The notes: a model not told the origin generated them from the letters alone. Shown: positions 1 to 6,381, numbered from the stretch's first letter. The stretch: DNA of 7,843 nt from an uncultured Clostridium sp. (GCA_900556975.1 USQZ01000061.1:1-7843); one strand, 5' to 3'. Program-made: numbers and translations.

Positions 1-560
1 AGAATTAAAGCTCTTTTATTTCTTTCTGCGTTCATTTGTTTTTCCATTGCATCTTTAATATCTGGTGGAGGAGTAATATCTTTAATTTCAACTCTATCTA
101 TTCTACATCCCCATTGGAAAGTTGCTTCATCAAGGATTTCTTTTAATTTTTCGTTTATTGAATCTCTTGAACTGAATGTTTCATCTAATTCCATTTTACC
201 AACGATATCACGAATTGTTGTGATTGATAAATATTCAATACCTTTTTTCAAAGATTGGATTTCGTATACTGCTTTTGCAGGATCTATGACTTTATAGAAT
301 ACAACTGTGTCAATTGTTATTGTAACGTTATCAGATGTTATAACTTCTTGTGGTTGAACATCCATAGTTTGTTGTTTCAAACTTACAACTGATCTTACTT
401 GATCTATAAAAGGTATAATAATTGTTAAACCTGCATCTGCTGCTTTGTGAAATTTACCTAATCTTTCAATTATATACACTTCAGATTGTCTAACTACTTT
501 GATTGATTTTACTAGTATTACGATTAATAATACAACTAATATTAATAGAAAAATTTTCAT
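1..560 (-). CDS. SPFH/stomatin-prohibitin family membrane protein (paraslipin/QmcA-like), 3' end outside window
   Basis: Reading the minus strand from ATG at 560-558 gives about 186 open residues that continue past the left edge. A hydrophobic N-terminal segment (about residues 1-18, starting MKIFLLILVVLLIVILVKS) anchors the protein in the membrane. An SPFH domain follows, with the typical strings ERLGKF, AGLTIIIPFID, MDVQPQEVITSDNV, the VFYKVIDP strand, and WGCRIDRVEIKDITPPPDI leading into the helical region (AMEKQMNAERNKRA). This order matches paraslipin/QmcA/HflK-like proteins, which oligomerise on membranes and scaffold microdomains or modulate membrane proteases. The start is well supported by an AGGGAGG Shine-Dalgarno at 566-572, about five bases upstream. 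An NfeD-type partner gene is often adjacent in this family but would lie outside the window. Family assignment is firm; the exact subfamily and role are inference. Confidence 0.93.
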   Translation of the reverse strand, partial: MKIFLLILVVLLIVILVKSIKVVRQSEVYIIERLGKFHKAADAGLTIIIPFIDQVRSVVSLKQQTMDVQPQEVITSDNVTITIDTVVFYKVIDPAKAVYEIQSLKKGIEYLSITTIRDIVGKMELDETFSSRDSINEKLKEILDEATFQWGCRIDRVEIKDITPPPDIKDAMEKQMNAERNKRALI

Positions 561-624
561 ATTTTCCTCCCTAAAATTATATAATATTTATTTTAAATGT
601 AATTTTTTCCATAGTTACATTACA

Positions 625-653
625 ATTATAGCACAGAAATGCCTAGAAATAAA
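625..653 (-). promoter_or_regulatory. Extended -10 promoter for the SPFH gene
   Basis: On the minus strand TATAAT (630-625) is preceded directly by TGC (633-631), forming an extended -10 element TGCTATAAT. Seventeen bases further upstream lies a weak -35 (TTTATT, 653-648). The element is about 65 bases upstream of the SPFH start codon. The perfect -10 and TGn motif make this a likely sigma-A promoter even with a poor -35. Confidence 0.65.
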
Positions 654-686
654 GCTTTTTTTCAAAAAAAACAATATTTTTATTAA

Positions 687-716
687 TTAGTATTTAATAA
701 AAGATATTTTTATGAT
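687..716 (+). promoter_or_regulatory. Weak candidate promoter for the 777-2959 gene pair
   Basis: TATGAT at 711-716 matches five of six -10 consensus bases. TTAGTA at 687-692 (18-base spacing) matches only half of a -35. The region is so AT-rich that such matches arise by chance. It is given only because the divergent gene pair needs a plus-strand promoter somewhere in 561-776. Confidence 0.25.
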
Positions 717-740
717 ATAAATATAAAAGACAAATTGTGA

Positions 741-760
741 CAGGTTTTTTAAGAAATCTG
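741..760 (+). other. Small hairpin in the 5' leader of the stalk/SH3 gene
   Basis: CAGGTTT (741-747) can pair with AAATCTG (754-760) across a six-base loop, giving seven pairs including one G-U. It ends 16 bases before the start codon and next to the purine-rich ribosome binding site. It has no U-tract, so it is not a terminator. A role is unproven. Confidence 0.3.
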
Positions 761-776
761 AGAAAGAGATAAATAA

Positions 777-1856
777 ATGAGTAGAAAAAGCAAAAAGAAA
801 ATGAAGTTAAGAATTAGAAAAAATAGTTTATTGAGCAAATTAGTTATAGTAGCTATTTTATTGGTTATTGTTTTAAACATCTTGAGATATGCGGCATACT
901 TTAAAAAAGATGATAATTCTAAGTTAATTGTTATGATTCAAAATGATACAAATGCTGAACTAGTTCATGATGTTTATGTTGATGAGAATAATGTAGTTTA
1001 TTTTTCAGAAGATGATATAAAAAAATATTTTGATAAAGAATTATATTATGAAAAAGATGAAAGTAATTTGAGAAGATATATATCAATTTCACAAAATAAA
1101 ATATTGGAGATTACAGAAGGAAAAAATAATATGTATGTAAATAGTACATTTACAAAAATTAAAGGTAGTGTTATTTCAAGAGATGGTGTATTTTATTTCC
1201 CACTTTCAGAATTGACTGATGTTTATAATATTGACGTTGAGTATATAAAAGATAAAAATAGATTGAATATTGATAAGTTAGATGAAGAAAAAAATGTGGC
1301 TACTGTTAACAGAGATACAAAGTTGAAGTATAAAATGACTGGAATTTCTAAAACTGTTGAGAACTTGGCACAAGGGGATAAGGTTACTATACTTGGTGAT
1401 GTAAATCAAAAGTGGATAAAGGTTAAGACAAAGGATTATCAAATTGGCTATGTTAAGAAATCAAAATTAATTGATTTTACACAGGAAAGAGATAATCTAG
1501 AGCTTTCTATCCAAGATTTTTCAAAATTTGATTTAAAAAATGATATAATAATTGAGATAAATGATTCTACATATAGTGATTTTAATGATAGAATTGCTGA
1601 TTATGAAACGAGAACAACGTTGGCTCAAGAGATTAATTCAAAAGTTGCTAAGGAGATTACAACCAATAAAGAGCTTTCTTCAAAAAATATTGGTATAAAA
1701 ATGAATATTACTTCTGTTTCTAATAATGATAATTATTATAGATTTTTAAAGGAATTAAAGGCGTATATTAATTCTAATGGATGTTTTTTAATTGTTGTTA
1801 ATCAACCAAGTTTTGATGCTAATACAATAAAAGACATTGCAAATATAGTGGTATAG
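777..1856 (+). CDS. Membrane-anchored protein with stalk domain, SH3-like domain and degenerate, truncated GH18-like C-terminus
   Basis: The 359-residue protein has a very basic N-terminus (KSKKKMKLRIRK) and one membrane helix at about 20-38, so the rest should lie outside the cell. Residues 63-166 look like the copper-amine-oxidase-N-type stalk domain common in clostridial wall proteins (VYVDENNVVYFSEDDIKKYF, then FYFPLSEL...NRLNI). Residues 174-234 look like a bacterial SH3 domain (NVATVNRDTKLKYK, LAQGDKVTILG, WIKVKT, IGYVKKSKLI). Residues 255-359 resemble the middle of a GH18 glycosidase (NYYRFLKELKAYINSNG followed by FLIVV), but where GH18 enzymes carry DGxxxDxE this protein has IGIKMNIT, and it stops about where the next barrel strand should begin. 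Hence probably a wall-binding or scaffold protein, not an enzyme. The start follows AGAAAGAG (761-768). The stop codon overlaps the mltG ribosome binding site, so the two are probably co-expressed. Domain calls are by eye. Confidence 0.85.
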   Translation: MSRKSKKKMKLRIRKNSLLSKLVIVAILLVIVLNILRYAAYFKKDDNSKLIVMIQNDTNAELVHDVYVDENNVVYFSEDDIKKYFDKELYYEKDESNLRRYISISQNKILEITEGKNNMYVNSTFTKIKGSVISRDGVFYFPLSELTDVYNIDVEYIKDKNRLNIDKLDEEKNVATVNRDTKLKYKMTGISKTVENLAQGDKVTILGDVNQKWIKVKTKDYQIGYVKKSKLIDFTQERDNLELSIQDFSKFDLKNDIIIEINDSTYSDFNDRIADYETRTTLAQEINSKVAKEITTNKELSSKNIGIKMNITSVSNNDNYYRFLKELKAYINSNGCFLIVVNQPSFDANTIKDIANIVV

Positions 1857-1864
1857 GAGGATTT

Positions 1865-2959
1865 ATGGAAAGAAGAGAAAATGGAAGAATTCGAATTGGA
1901 ATGGTAATACTGTTATTGTTAATAATTGTTATTGTGGCTGGAGTTGGTGTTAATTTTTGGTACAAGTCTGAGATTAAGCCAGTTCAATCAAATAGTGAGA
2001 AGGTTGTAGTTGAAATTGTAGGTGGAAGTGGTATTTCAAAAATTGCATCTCAACTTAAAGAGAATGGCTTAATAAAAAATGCTGATGCTTTCAAAATTTA
2101 TTGTAAGTTAAATAAGAGAATTGCAATGCAAGCTGGAAAGTATGAATTGGATAAGAATATGTCTGTTGCTGATATAGTTGCTCAACTGGAAAAGGGAAAT
2201 ATTGTTGATGAGACTGTTACAATTACTTTTCCAGAAGGTAAAAATATGAGATGGATTGTTTCAACGATAGCTGATAAAACAAACAATTCTGAAAATCAAG
2301 TTTATGAATTATTATCTGATGAGGAATATTTAGATACGTTAATTGATAAGTATTGGTTTATTGATGATGATATTAAAGATGAAGATATTTATTATTCATT
2401 AGAAGGATATTTATATCCAGATACATATATTTTTGAAAACAAAGATGTTGATGTTAAAACTATATTTGAAAAAATGTTAGATAAAATGGATACTGTTTTA
2501 ACTCCTTACAAAGATGAGATTAAAGAGAGTGATTATTCAGTTCATGAAATTTTATCTTTAGCTTCTGTTGTTGAGCTTGAAGCTAAAAATGAGGAAGATA
2601 GAGCTGGTGTTGCTGCTGTATTTATTAATAGATTAAATAAAAAAATGGCTTTGCAAAGTGATGTTACAACATATTATGCTTTAAAAATTGATATGAGTGA
2701 GAGAGATTTAACTGCAAATGAGCTTGCTACGAAAAATCCATATAATACTCGTTCTACAACAATGAATGGTAAGATTCCTGTTGGCCCTATTTGTATGGTT
2801 AGCGAGTCTTCAATTAAGGCTATTTTAGAGCATGATGATACTGATAATTTATTCTTTGTTGCTGATAAAAATGGTAAGGTTTATTTTTCAAAAACTAATG
2901 CTGAGCATGAAAAGAAGATAAATGAATTGAAAGATAGTGGACTTTGGTTTACATATTAA
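1865..2959 (+). CDS. mltG: Endolytic murein transglycosylase MltG (YceG-like)
   Basis: MltG is a membrane-anchored lytic transglycosylase that cleaves nascent peptidoglycan glycan strands at the outer face of the membrane and is thought to terminate or release them. The 364-residue protein has a single membrane helix (about 11-31), a LysM-like subdomain (about 46-112, VEIVGGSGISKIASQLKENG through MSVADIVAQLEKG), then the YceG catalytic domain. Family landmarks are LEGYLYPDTY (179-188), LASVVELEA with the likely catalytic Glu237 (equivalent to E. coli Glu218), the VFINRL string, LQSDVTTYYAL (263-273), NPYNTRST and IPVGPI, and the closing LFFVADKNGKVYFSKTNAEH. Length and motif order are normal. 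AGGAGG at 1855-1860 overlaps the upstream stop and sits four bases before ATG, implying tight coupling with the stalk/SH3 gene. No terminator is visible before the next promoter 14 bases downstream. Confidence 0.96.
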   Translation: MERRENGRIRIGMVILLLLIIVIVAGVGVNFWYKSEIKPVQSNSEKVVVEIVGGSGISKIASQLKENGLIKNADAFKIYCKLNKRIAMQAGKYELDKNMSVADIVAQLEKGNIVDETVTITFPEGKNMRWIVSTIADKTNNSENQVYELLSDEEYLDTLIDKYWFIDDDIKDEDIYYSLEGYLYPDTYIFENKDVDVKTIFEKMLDKMDTVLTPYKDEIKESDYSVHEILSLASVVELEAKNEEDRAGVAAVFINRLNKKMALQSDVTTYYALKIDMSERDLTANELATKNPYNTRSTTMNGKIPVGPICMVSESSIKAILEHDDTDNLFFVADKNGKVYFSKTNAEHEKKINELKDSGLWFTY

Positions 2960-2973
2960 TTTTAGAATAAGTA

Positions 2974-3002
2974 TTGACAAAATTGGGAAAACTGAGTAAA
3001 AT
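2974..3002 (+). promoter_or_regulatory. Sigma-A promoter of the T-box/aspS unit
   Basis: A perfect -35 TTGACA (2974-2979), an exact 17-base spacer and TAAAAT (2997-3002, five of six) form a strong housekeeping promoter. It lies 14 bases after the mltG stop and directly in front of the T-box leader, so transcription should begin near 3009. With no terminator after mltG, readthrough from upstream would also enter the leader and be subject to the same attenuation. Confidence 0.85.
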
Positions 3003-3008
3003 AGATTT

Positions 3009-3226
3009 TAATTTGAATATTTTATGCGTTGATGGCACAAAGCAATTGTGATAGAAGACTAGAAAGAGAGAATTACCGTGGCTGAGAGTAATTTTGGTTG
3101 AAGTGATTGTGAAACATGTTGGAGCATTTTTTATAGAGTGGGAAATTTTATTTTCAATTAGGGTGGTACCACGGAAGGTTAAGCTTTCGTCCCTTGGTGT
3201 ATAGTCCAAGGACGAAGGCTTTTTTT
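3009..3226 (+). promoter_or_regulatory. T-box riboswitch leader controlling aspS
   Basis: A complete tRNA-sensing leader. The T-box AGGGTGGTACCACGG is at 3160-3174. Stem I can be traced: ATGC (3024-3027) pairs with GCAT (3124-3127), CAATT (3043-3047) with GATTG (3105-3109), the AGAGAG element is at 3065-3070, and AATTAC (3071-3076) pairs with GTAATT (3088-3093) around the apical loop containing GTGGCTG. In the antiterminator AGGG (3160-3163) pairs with CCCT (3191-3194) and ACG (3171-3173) with CGT (3188-3190), leaving TGGTACC to capture the tRNA acceptor end. Uncharged tRNA would favour this fold over the overlapping terminator and allow aspS transcription. The specifier on the 3' side of the loop reads best as AAC (3113-3115, Asn) followed by the expected A; ACA (Thr) is the alternative register. 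No GAC or GAT is correctly placed. The leader class is certain; the amino acid is inference. Confidence 0.95.
3182..3226 (+). terminator. T-box intrinsic terminator
   Basis: AGCTTTCGTCC (3182-3192) pairs with GGACGAAGGCT (3210-3220) with one wobble, and TTGG (3194-3197) pairs with CCAA (3206-3209) beyond a single bulged C, closing an eight-base loop. Seven T residues follow at 3220-3226. CGTCCCT (3188-3194) is shared with the antiterminator, as expected for a T-box switch. Confidence 0.93.
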
Positions 3227-3259
3227 GATGAATTGAAGATATTGCCCAATTACGTCGTT

Positions 3260-3321
3260 AAAAGTGAATTTAAATGCGGTCACGTATACGCATACGCTCC
3301 CTTGCTTTTAAATTTACTTTT
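3260..3321 (+). repeat. Long hairpin of repeat copy 1
   Basis: The 18-base arm AAAAGTGAATTTAAATGC (3260-3277) pairs with GCTTTTAAATTTACTTTT (3304-3321), leaving one G-T pair and one T-T mismatch. The 26-base apex includes a tandem ATACGCATACGC duplication absent from copy 2, which accounts for the six-base length difference (126 versus 120 spacing on either side of it). CGTAT and ATACG within the apex can form a small upper stem. Confidence 0.85.
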
Positions 3322-3338
3322 GCCTAGTACTTGGAACA

Positions 3339-3365
3339 ATCTTTTCAATTCATTGAATAGAAGAT
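3339..3365 (+). repeat. Short hairpin joining repeat copies 1 and 2
   Basis: ATCTTTTCAAT (3339-3349) pairs with ATTGAA (3352-3357) and AAGAT (3361-3365) around a two-base loop, with TAG bulged. The same element recurs at 3459-3485 at the copy 2/3 junction, and its 3' half may open the array near 3231-3240. Such a short-loop stem could form in RNA or as a DNA cruciform. Confidence 0.75.
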
Positions 3366-3385
3366 ATTATCTCAATTACATCGTT

Positions 3386-3441
3386 AAAGGCAAATTTAAA
3401 TGCGGTCACGTATGCGCTTCCTTGCTTTTAAATTTACCTTT
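3386..3441 (+). repeat. Long hairpin of repeat copy 2
   Basis: AAAGGCAAATTTAAATGC (3386-3403) pairs with GCTTTTAAATTTACCTTT (3424-3441). Relative to copy 1 the fourth pair has changed from A-T to G-C on both arms (AAAAG to AAAGG, CTTTT to CCTTT), and the seventh from G-T to A-T. The sixth has become a C-A mismatch. One true compensatory change plus one pair-preserving change hints that the stem is maintained. Confidence 0.85.
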
Positions 3442-3562
3442 GCCTAGTATTTGGAGCAATCTTTTCAATTCATTGAATAGAAGATATTATACAATTACGT
3501 TGTTAAAAGCAAATTTAAATAATGTTAATAAAAAAATATATATAAATTAAAGGGGTGGAGTT

Positions 3563-5323
3563 ATGAACGAATACAGAACTTATACTTGTAACACTATTAG
3601 AGAAAAAAATGTTGGTGAGCATATTAAGCTTGCTGGTTGGATTCAAACTATTAGAGATTTGGGTGGTGTAATTTTTATTGATTTGCGTGATCAATATGGT
3701 ATTACTCAGATTGTTGCTTCTGGTAATGAGGAGTTAGTTGATTTTGCAACTAGAATTCCTATTGAGTCTACTATTTCTGTTGAGGGAACTGTTAGACTTA
3801 GATCAGAGGATACTATTAATGAGAAATTGGATACTGGTTTGGTTGAGTTGTTTGCTGAAAAAATAGAAATTTTAGGTAAGAGAACTAAACAGTTACCTTT
3901 TGAAATTGAGTCTAGTAGGGACGTTCGTGAGGATTTAAGATTACAATATAGATTTTTAGATTTAAGAAATGAGAAGTTAAAAAATAATTTAATATTAAGA
4001 GCAAAAGTTATTCAATTTATGAGAGAGCAAATGGTTAAGAAAGATTTCTTGGAGGTTCAAACTCCAATTCTTACAAGTTCATCTCCTGAAGGTGCTAGAG
4101 ATTACTTAGTTCCAAGTAGAATTTATCCAGGAAAGTTTTATGCACTTCCTCAAGCTCCACAACAATTTAAACAATTATTGATGGTTGCTGGAATTGATAA
4201 ATATTTTCAAATAGCTCCATGTTTTAGAGATGAGGATGCTAGAGCAGATAGAACTCCAGGTGAATTTTATCAATTAGATATGGAAATGGCTTTTGCAACT
4301 CAAGAAGATGTTTTTGCTGTTATGGAAGATGTTGTCTATAATGTGTTTAAGGAGTTTTCAGATAAGAAAATAGCTGAATATCCATTTCCAAGAATTCCAT
4401 ATAGAGAGGCTATGCTTAAATATGGTTCAGACAAGCCTGATTTAAGAAACCCACTTGTAATTCAAGATGTTTCTGATATTTTTGAAAAAATAGATTTGAA
4501 AGTATTTAATGGGAAAATTGTTAGAATTATTTCTGTACCAGATGGTGCAAGCCAACCTCGTACATGGTTTGAGAATATGACAGATTTTGCTATAAAGGAA
4601 TGTAAAGCAAAGGGATTAGCTTGGCTTAAGGTAGGAGATGATAGATCTTTACAAGGACCTATTGCTAAATTTATTGATGATGAATCAAGAGAAGCATTGC
4701 TTACAAAAACAAATACAAATGCTGGTGATGCAATATTCTTTATTGCTGAGCATGAGCCTGTTGTTTCAAAACTTGGTGGACAAATTCGTGATGAGCTTGG
4801 AAGAACATTAGGTTTAATTGATGATTCTGTTTATAAATTCTGCTGGATTGTTGATTTCCCAATGTATGAGAGAGTTGATAATGGAAAAATTGAATTTTGT
4901 CATAATCCATTTTCAATGCCTCAAGGTGGAATGGAAGCTTTAGAGACTAAAGAGCCTTTAGATATTTTAGCATATCAATATGATATTGTTGGAAATGGTA
5001 TAGAGCTTGCTTCAGGTGCTGTTAGAAATCATTCACCTGAGATAATGATTAAAGCTTTTGAAATAGCTGGTTATAAGGAAGAGACTATATTAGAAAAATT
5101 CTCTGCTTTGTATAATGCATTTCATTATGGTGCTCCACCACATGCTGGAATTGCACCTGGAATTGATAGAATTATAATGTTGCTTGCTGGTGAGGAAACA
5201 ATTAGAGAGATACAAGCTTTCCCAATGAATGCTAAAGCTCAAGATTTATTGATGGGAGCACCTGCAAGGGTTACACAAAAGCAATTAGATGAAATTCATA
5301 TAAAAATTAATGAAAGAAAATAG
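3563..5323 (+). CDS. aspS: Aspartate--tRNA ligase (AspRS), bacterial type
   Basis: AspRS charges tRNA with aspartate in the cytoplasm using ATP. The 586-residue protein has the full bacterial class IIb layout: N-terminal OB-fold anticodon-binding domain (about 20-108, LAGWIQTIRDLGGVIFIDLR), the ASSPEGARD-type region here written SSSPEGARDYLVPSR (172-186), QAPQQFKQ (197-204), motif 2 FRDEDARADR (221-230), a bacterial GAD insertion (about 300-410), and motif 3 ending GIAPGIDRIIMLL with the ATP-contacting Arg536. Several stretches, notably RTPGEFYQLDMEMAF, FCWIVDFPMYE and HNPFSMPQGGMEAL, resemble the alphaproteobacterial subtype more than the RQPEFTQ type of Bacillus and Clostridium. AGGGG at 3551-3555 sits seven bases before ATG. 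Regulation is by the upstream T-box. Whether it also charges tRNA-Asn is open: the T-box hints yes, whereas Leu33 in RDLGG matches the discriminating E. coli enzyme. Confidence 0.98.
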   Translation: MNEYRTYTCNTIREKNVGEHIKLAGWIQTIRDLGGVIFIDLRDQYGITQIVASGNEELVDFATRIPIESTISVEGTVRLRSEDTINEKLDTGLVELFAEKIEILGKRTKQLPFEIESSRDVREDLRLQYRFLDLRNEKLKNNLILRAKVIQFMREQMVKKDFLEVQTPILTSSSPEGARDYLVPSRIYPGKFYALPQAPQQFKQLLMVAGIDKYFQIAPCFRDEDARADRTPGEFYQLDMEMAFATQEDVFAVMEDVVYNVFKEFSDKKIAEYPFPRIPYREAMLKYGSDKPDLRNPLVIQDVSDIFEKIDLKVFNGKIVRIISVPDGASQPRTWFENMTDFAIKECKAKGLAWLKVGDDRSLQGPIAKFIDDESREALLTKTNTNAGDAIFFIAEHEPVVSKLGGQIRDELGRTLGLIDDSVYKFCWIVDFPMYERVDNGKIEFCHNPFSMPQGGMEALETKEPLDILAYQYDIVGNGIELASGAVRNHSPEIMIKAFEIAGYKEETILEKFSALYNAFHYGAPPHAGIAPGIDRIIMLLAGEETIREIQAFPMNAKAQDLLMGAPARVTQKQLDEIHIKINERK

Positions 5324-5333
5324 AATAAGTTTG

Positions 5334-5368
5334 AATCACCTTCATAAAAATTATGAAGGTGATTTTTT
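5334..5368 (+). terminator. Intrinsic terminator after aspS
   Basis: AATCACCTTCATAA (5334-5347) and TTATGAAGGTGATT (5351-5364) form a perfect 14-pair stem around a three-base AAA loop, with a T-run at 5363-5368. It begins ten bases after the aspS stop. The 3' arm also contains the apparent ribosome binding site of the next gene. Confidence 0.92.
5356..5362 (+). promoter_or_regulatory. Ribosome binding site buried in the terminator stem
   Basis: AAGGTGA, extending to AAGGTGAT, complements the 3' end of 16S rRNA and lies about six bases before the GTG at 5369, so it decides that start. The same bases pair with TCACCTT (5336-5342) in the terminator, so any readthrough transcript would have this site sequestered. 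Confidence 0.6.
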
Positions 5369-6280
5369 GTGGAAAATAAAGGTGTGGTTTATATAGATTA
5401 TTTAAATAGTTATACTGAGGTGACTAAGAGAAAACTTCCAAAGTGGCTTAGCTGGTGCGTTTACAAGTTATGTAATTATTTTGGATTTATAAAAAAGAAT
5501 GATAATTTTTTTACTTTAATTGCTGAACAGAGTGATGTTATAAATGAAAAGATATTAAATAATTTATATGAGAAATTGTTTGAACTTGATATAAAGACTG
5601 TTGTTTGTGCGGAGTTGTTGCTAAAAAATAAACGATTTGTAAAGTGGCTTAGAGAAAAAGAGGTGGAGATACTTGATGGTAGGTGGTTATTTAGGTTTTT
5701 GCCATATGATATTTTCAGTAAAATTGCATATATAAAAAATGTTAAGAAAAGTGATTTGGAAGTTTCGATTTTAGTTAATAAGCCTACTGAATTGAGTAAT
5801 CAAAATGCTGTTGAGTTTGCGAAGGAGTGTAAGATTTTAAATATAATTACTAATGATGTGAATGCTTTTAGAGTGCTTGAGAAAAAGATGCTAGATGAGT
5901 ATGGGATTATAATTAATGTTTCTACTAATAAGGAAAAAAGTTGTTCAAGATCTGATTTGATTTTTAATTTTGATTTCAATCAAAAAGATTTAAAAAAGTG
6001 TAAGATGAATAATAGAGCTGTGCTTGTGCAACTTGATAAAGACAAATTTGTTAGAAATGATGGTGTAACAATTAGGTTTGTGAAACTAAATATTCCATAT
6101 AAATATGAAGAGATTGCGAAAGTTTATAGGCATTTTAATGAAGAGATTTTGTATGAAAGCTTTTTATATTATAAAACTTCGTATAAGAATGTGAGGAAGA
6201 TTTTGAAAAGGGATGGAGTGGATATAAGGTATTTTATTGGAAATAATGGAAAAATTGAATTTAATGAGTTTAGATTGTAA
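5369..6280 (+). CDS. Unrecognised 303-residue cytoplasmic protein, possible Rossmann-like core
   Basis: I do not recognise this protein. It is lysine- and asparagine-rich, lacks a signal peptide or clear membrane helix, and appears soluble. An alternating strand/helix pattern is visible in two parts. Residues 48-110 include IKTVVCAELLL and FVKWLREKEVEILDGRWL. Residues 130-202 run LEVSILVNKPTELSNQNAVEFAKECKILNIITND as separate strand, helix and strand, then VLEKKMLDEYGIIINVSTN and SDLIFNFDF. The second part has the rhythm of a nucleotide-binding Rossmann fold, but no GxGxxG loop is present, so cofactor binding is unsupported. The GTG start is chosen because AAGGTGAT lies at proper distance and no in-frame ATG occurs until far inside; GTG at 5384 is the only near alternative and has a poor site. 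It follows a terminator, has no obvious promoter of its own, and is not coupled to the next gene, 101 bases away. Confidence 0.85.
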   Translation: MENKGVVYIDYLNSYTEVTKRKLPKWLSWCVYKLCNYFGFIKKNDNFFTLIAEQSDVINEKILNNLYEKLFELDIKTVVCAELLLKNKRFVKWLREKEVEILDGRWLFRFLPYDIFSKIAYIKNVKKSDLEVSILVNKPTELSNQNAVEFAKECKILNIITNDVNAFRVLEKKMLDEYGIIINVSTNKEKSCSRSDLIFNFDFNQKDLKKCKMNNRAVLVQLDKDKFVRNDGVTIRFVKLNIPYKYEEIAKVYRHFNEEILYESFLYYKTSYKNVRKILKRDGVDIRYFIGNNGKIEFNEFRL

Positions 6281-6309
6281 ATAAAACGTAACATATTTTT
6301 TATAGACTA

Positions 6310-6338
6310 TTGTATTGCTTTTTTGTTATTATTAATAT
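6310..6338 (+). promoter_or_regulatory. Candidate promoter of the secreted protein-sortase pair
   Basis: TTGTAT (6310-6315), a 17-base spacer and TAATAT (6333-6338) give a half-match -35 and a four-of-six -10. It lies in the 101-base gap where a promoter for the downstream pair is expected. The match is modest and the DNA AT-rich, so this is tentative. Confidence 0.35.
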
Positions 6339-6381
6339 GTGAAATAAGGAAGAAAAAATATACTAAGAAAGGAAGATAAAG

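Larger units (their letters stand above)
3227..3520 (+). repeat. Tandem array of hairpin-forming ~120-base repeats in the aspS leader
   Basis: Between the T-box terminator and the aspS ribosome binding site lie two full copies (3236-3360 and 3361-3480) and a truncated third (3481-3520) of one unit. The copies are strongly alike: 3321-3360 and 3441-3480 differ at only two of 40 positions. Each full copy holds two inverted repeats. The array begins after what looks like the 3' half of the second hairpin (3227-3243) and ends after the 5' arm of a third long hairpin. The loop portions (around TGCGGTCACGTATGCGC) are much richer in GC than the surrounding DNA, which suggests an acquired element. 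Both copies happen to be open in one frame, but no credible start or ribosome binding site exists. It may be a MITE- or REP-like palindromic element, or a structured RNA; no known family is recognised. Confidence 0.9.

Noticed and set aside
499..690. Plus-strand open frame of 63 codons.
   Set aside because: It lies antisense to the start and promoter of the SPFH gene, has biased low-complexity composition and no ribosome binding site.
2949..3209. Minus-strand open frame of 86 codons.
   Set aside because: It covers the aspS promoter, T-box and terminator on the opposite strand, so it is a chance frame.
3227..3520. CRISPR array.
   Set aside because: The repeating unit is about 120 bases, contiguous and without unique spacers, and no cas genes are near.
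3194..3550. An open frame of 118 codons across the repeat array, with an internally repeated protein pattern.
   Set aside because: It would start at a TTG inside the T-box terminator stem with no ribosome binding site. The periodicity comes from the DNA repeat, whose unit length is a multiple of three.
6291..6339. ACATATT (6291-6297) and AATATGT (6333-6339) inverted repeat as a terminator after the orphan gene.
   Set aside because: Only seven AT pairs across a 35-base loop and no following T-run; too weak to call.
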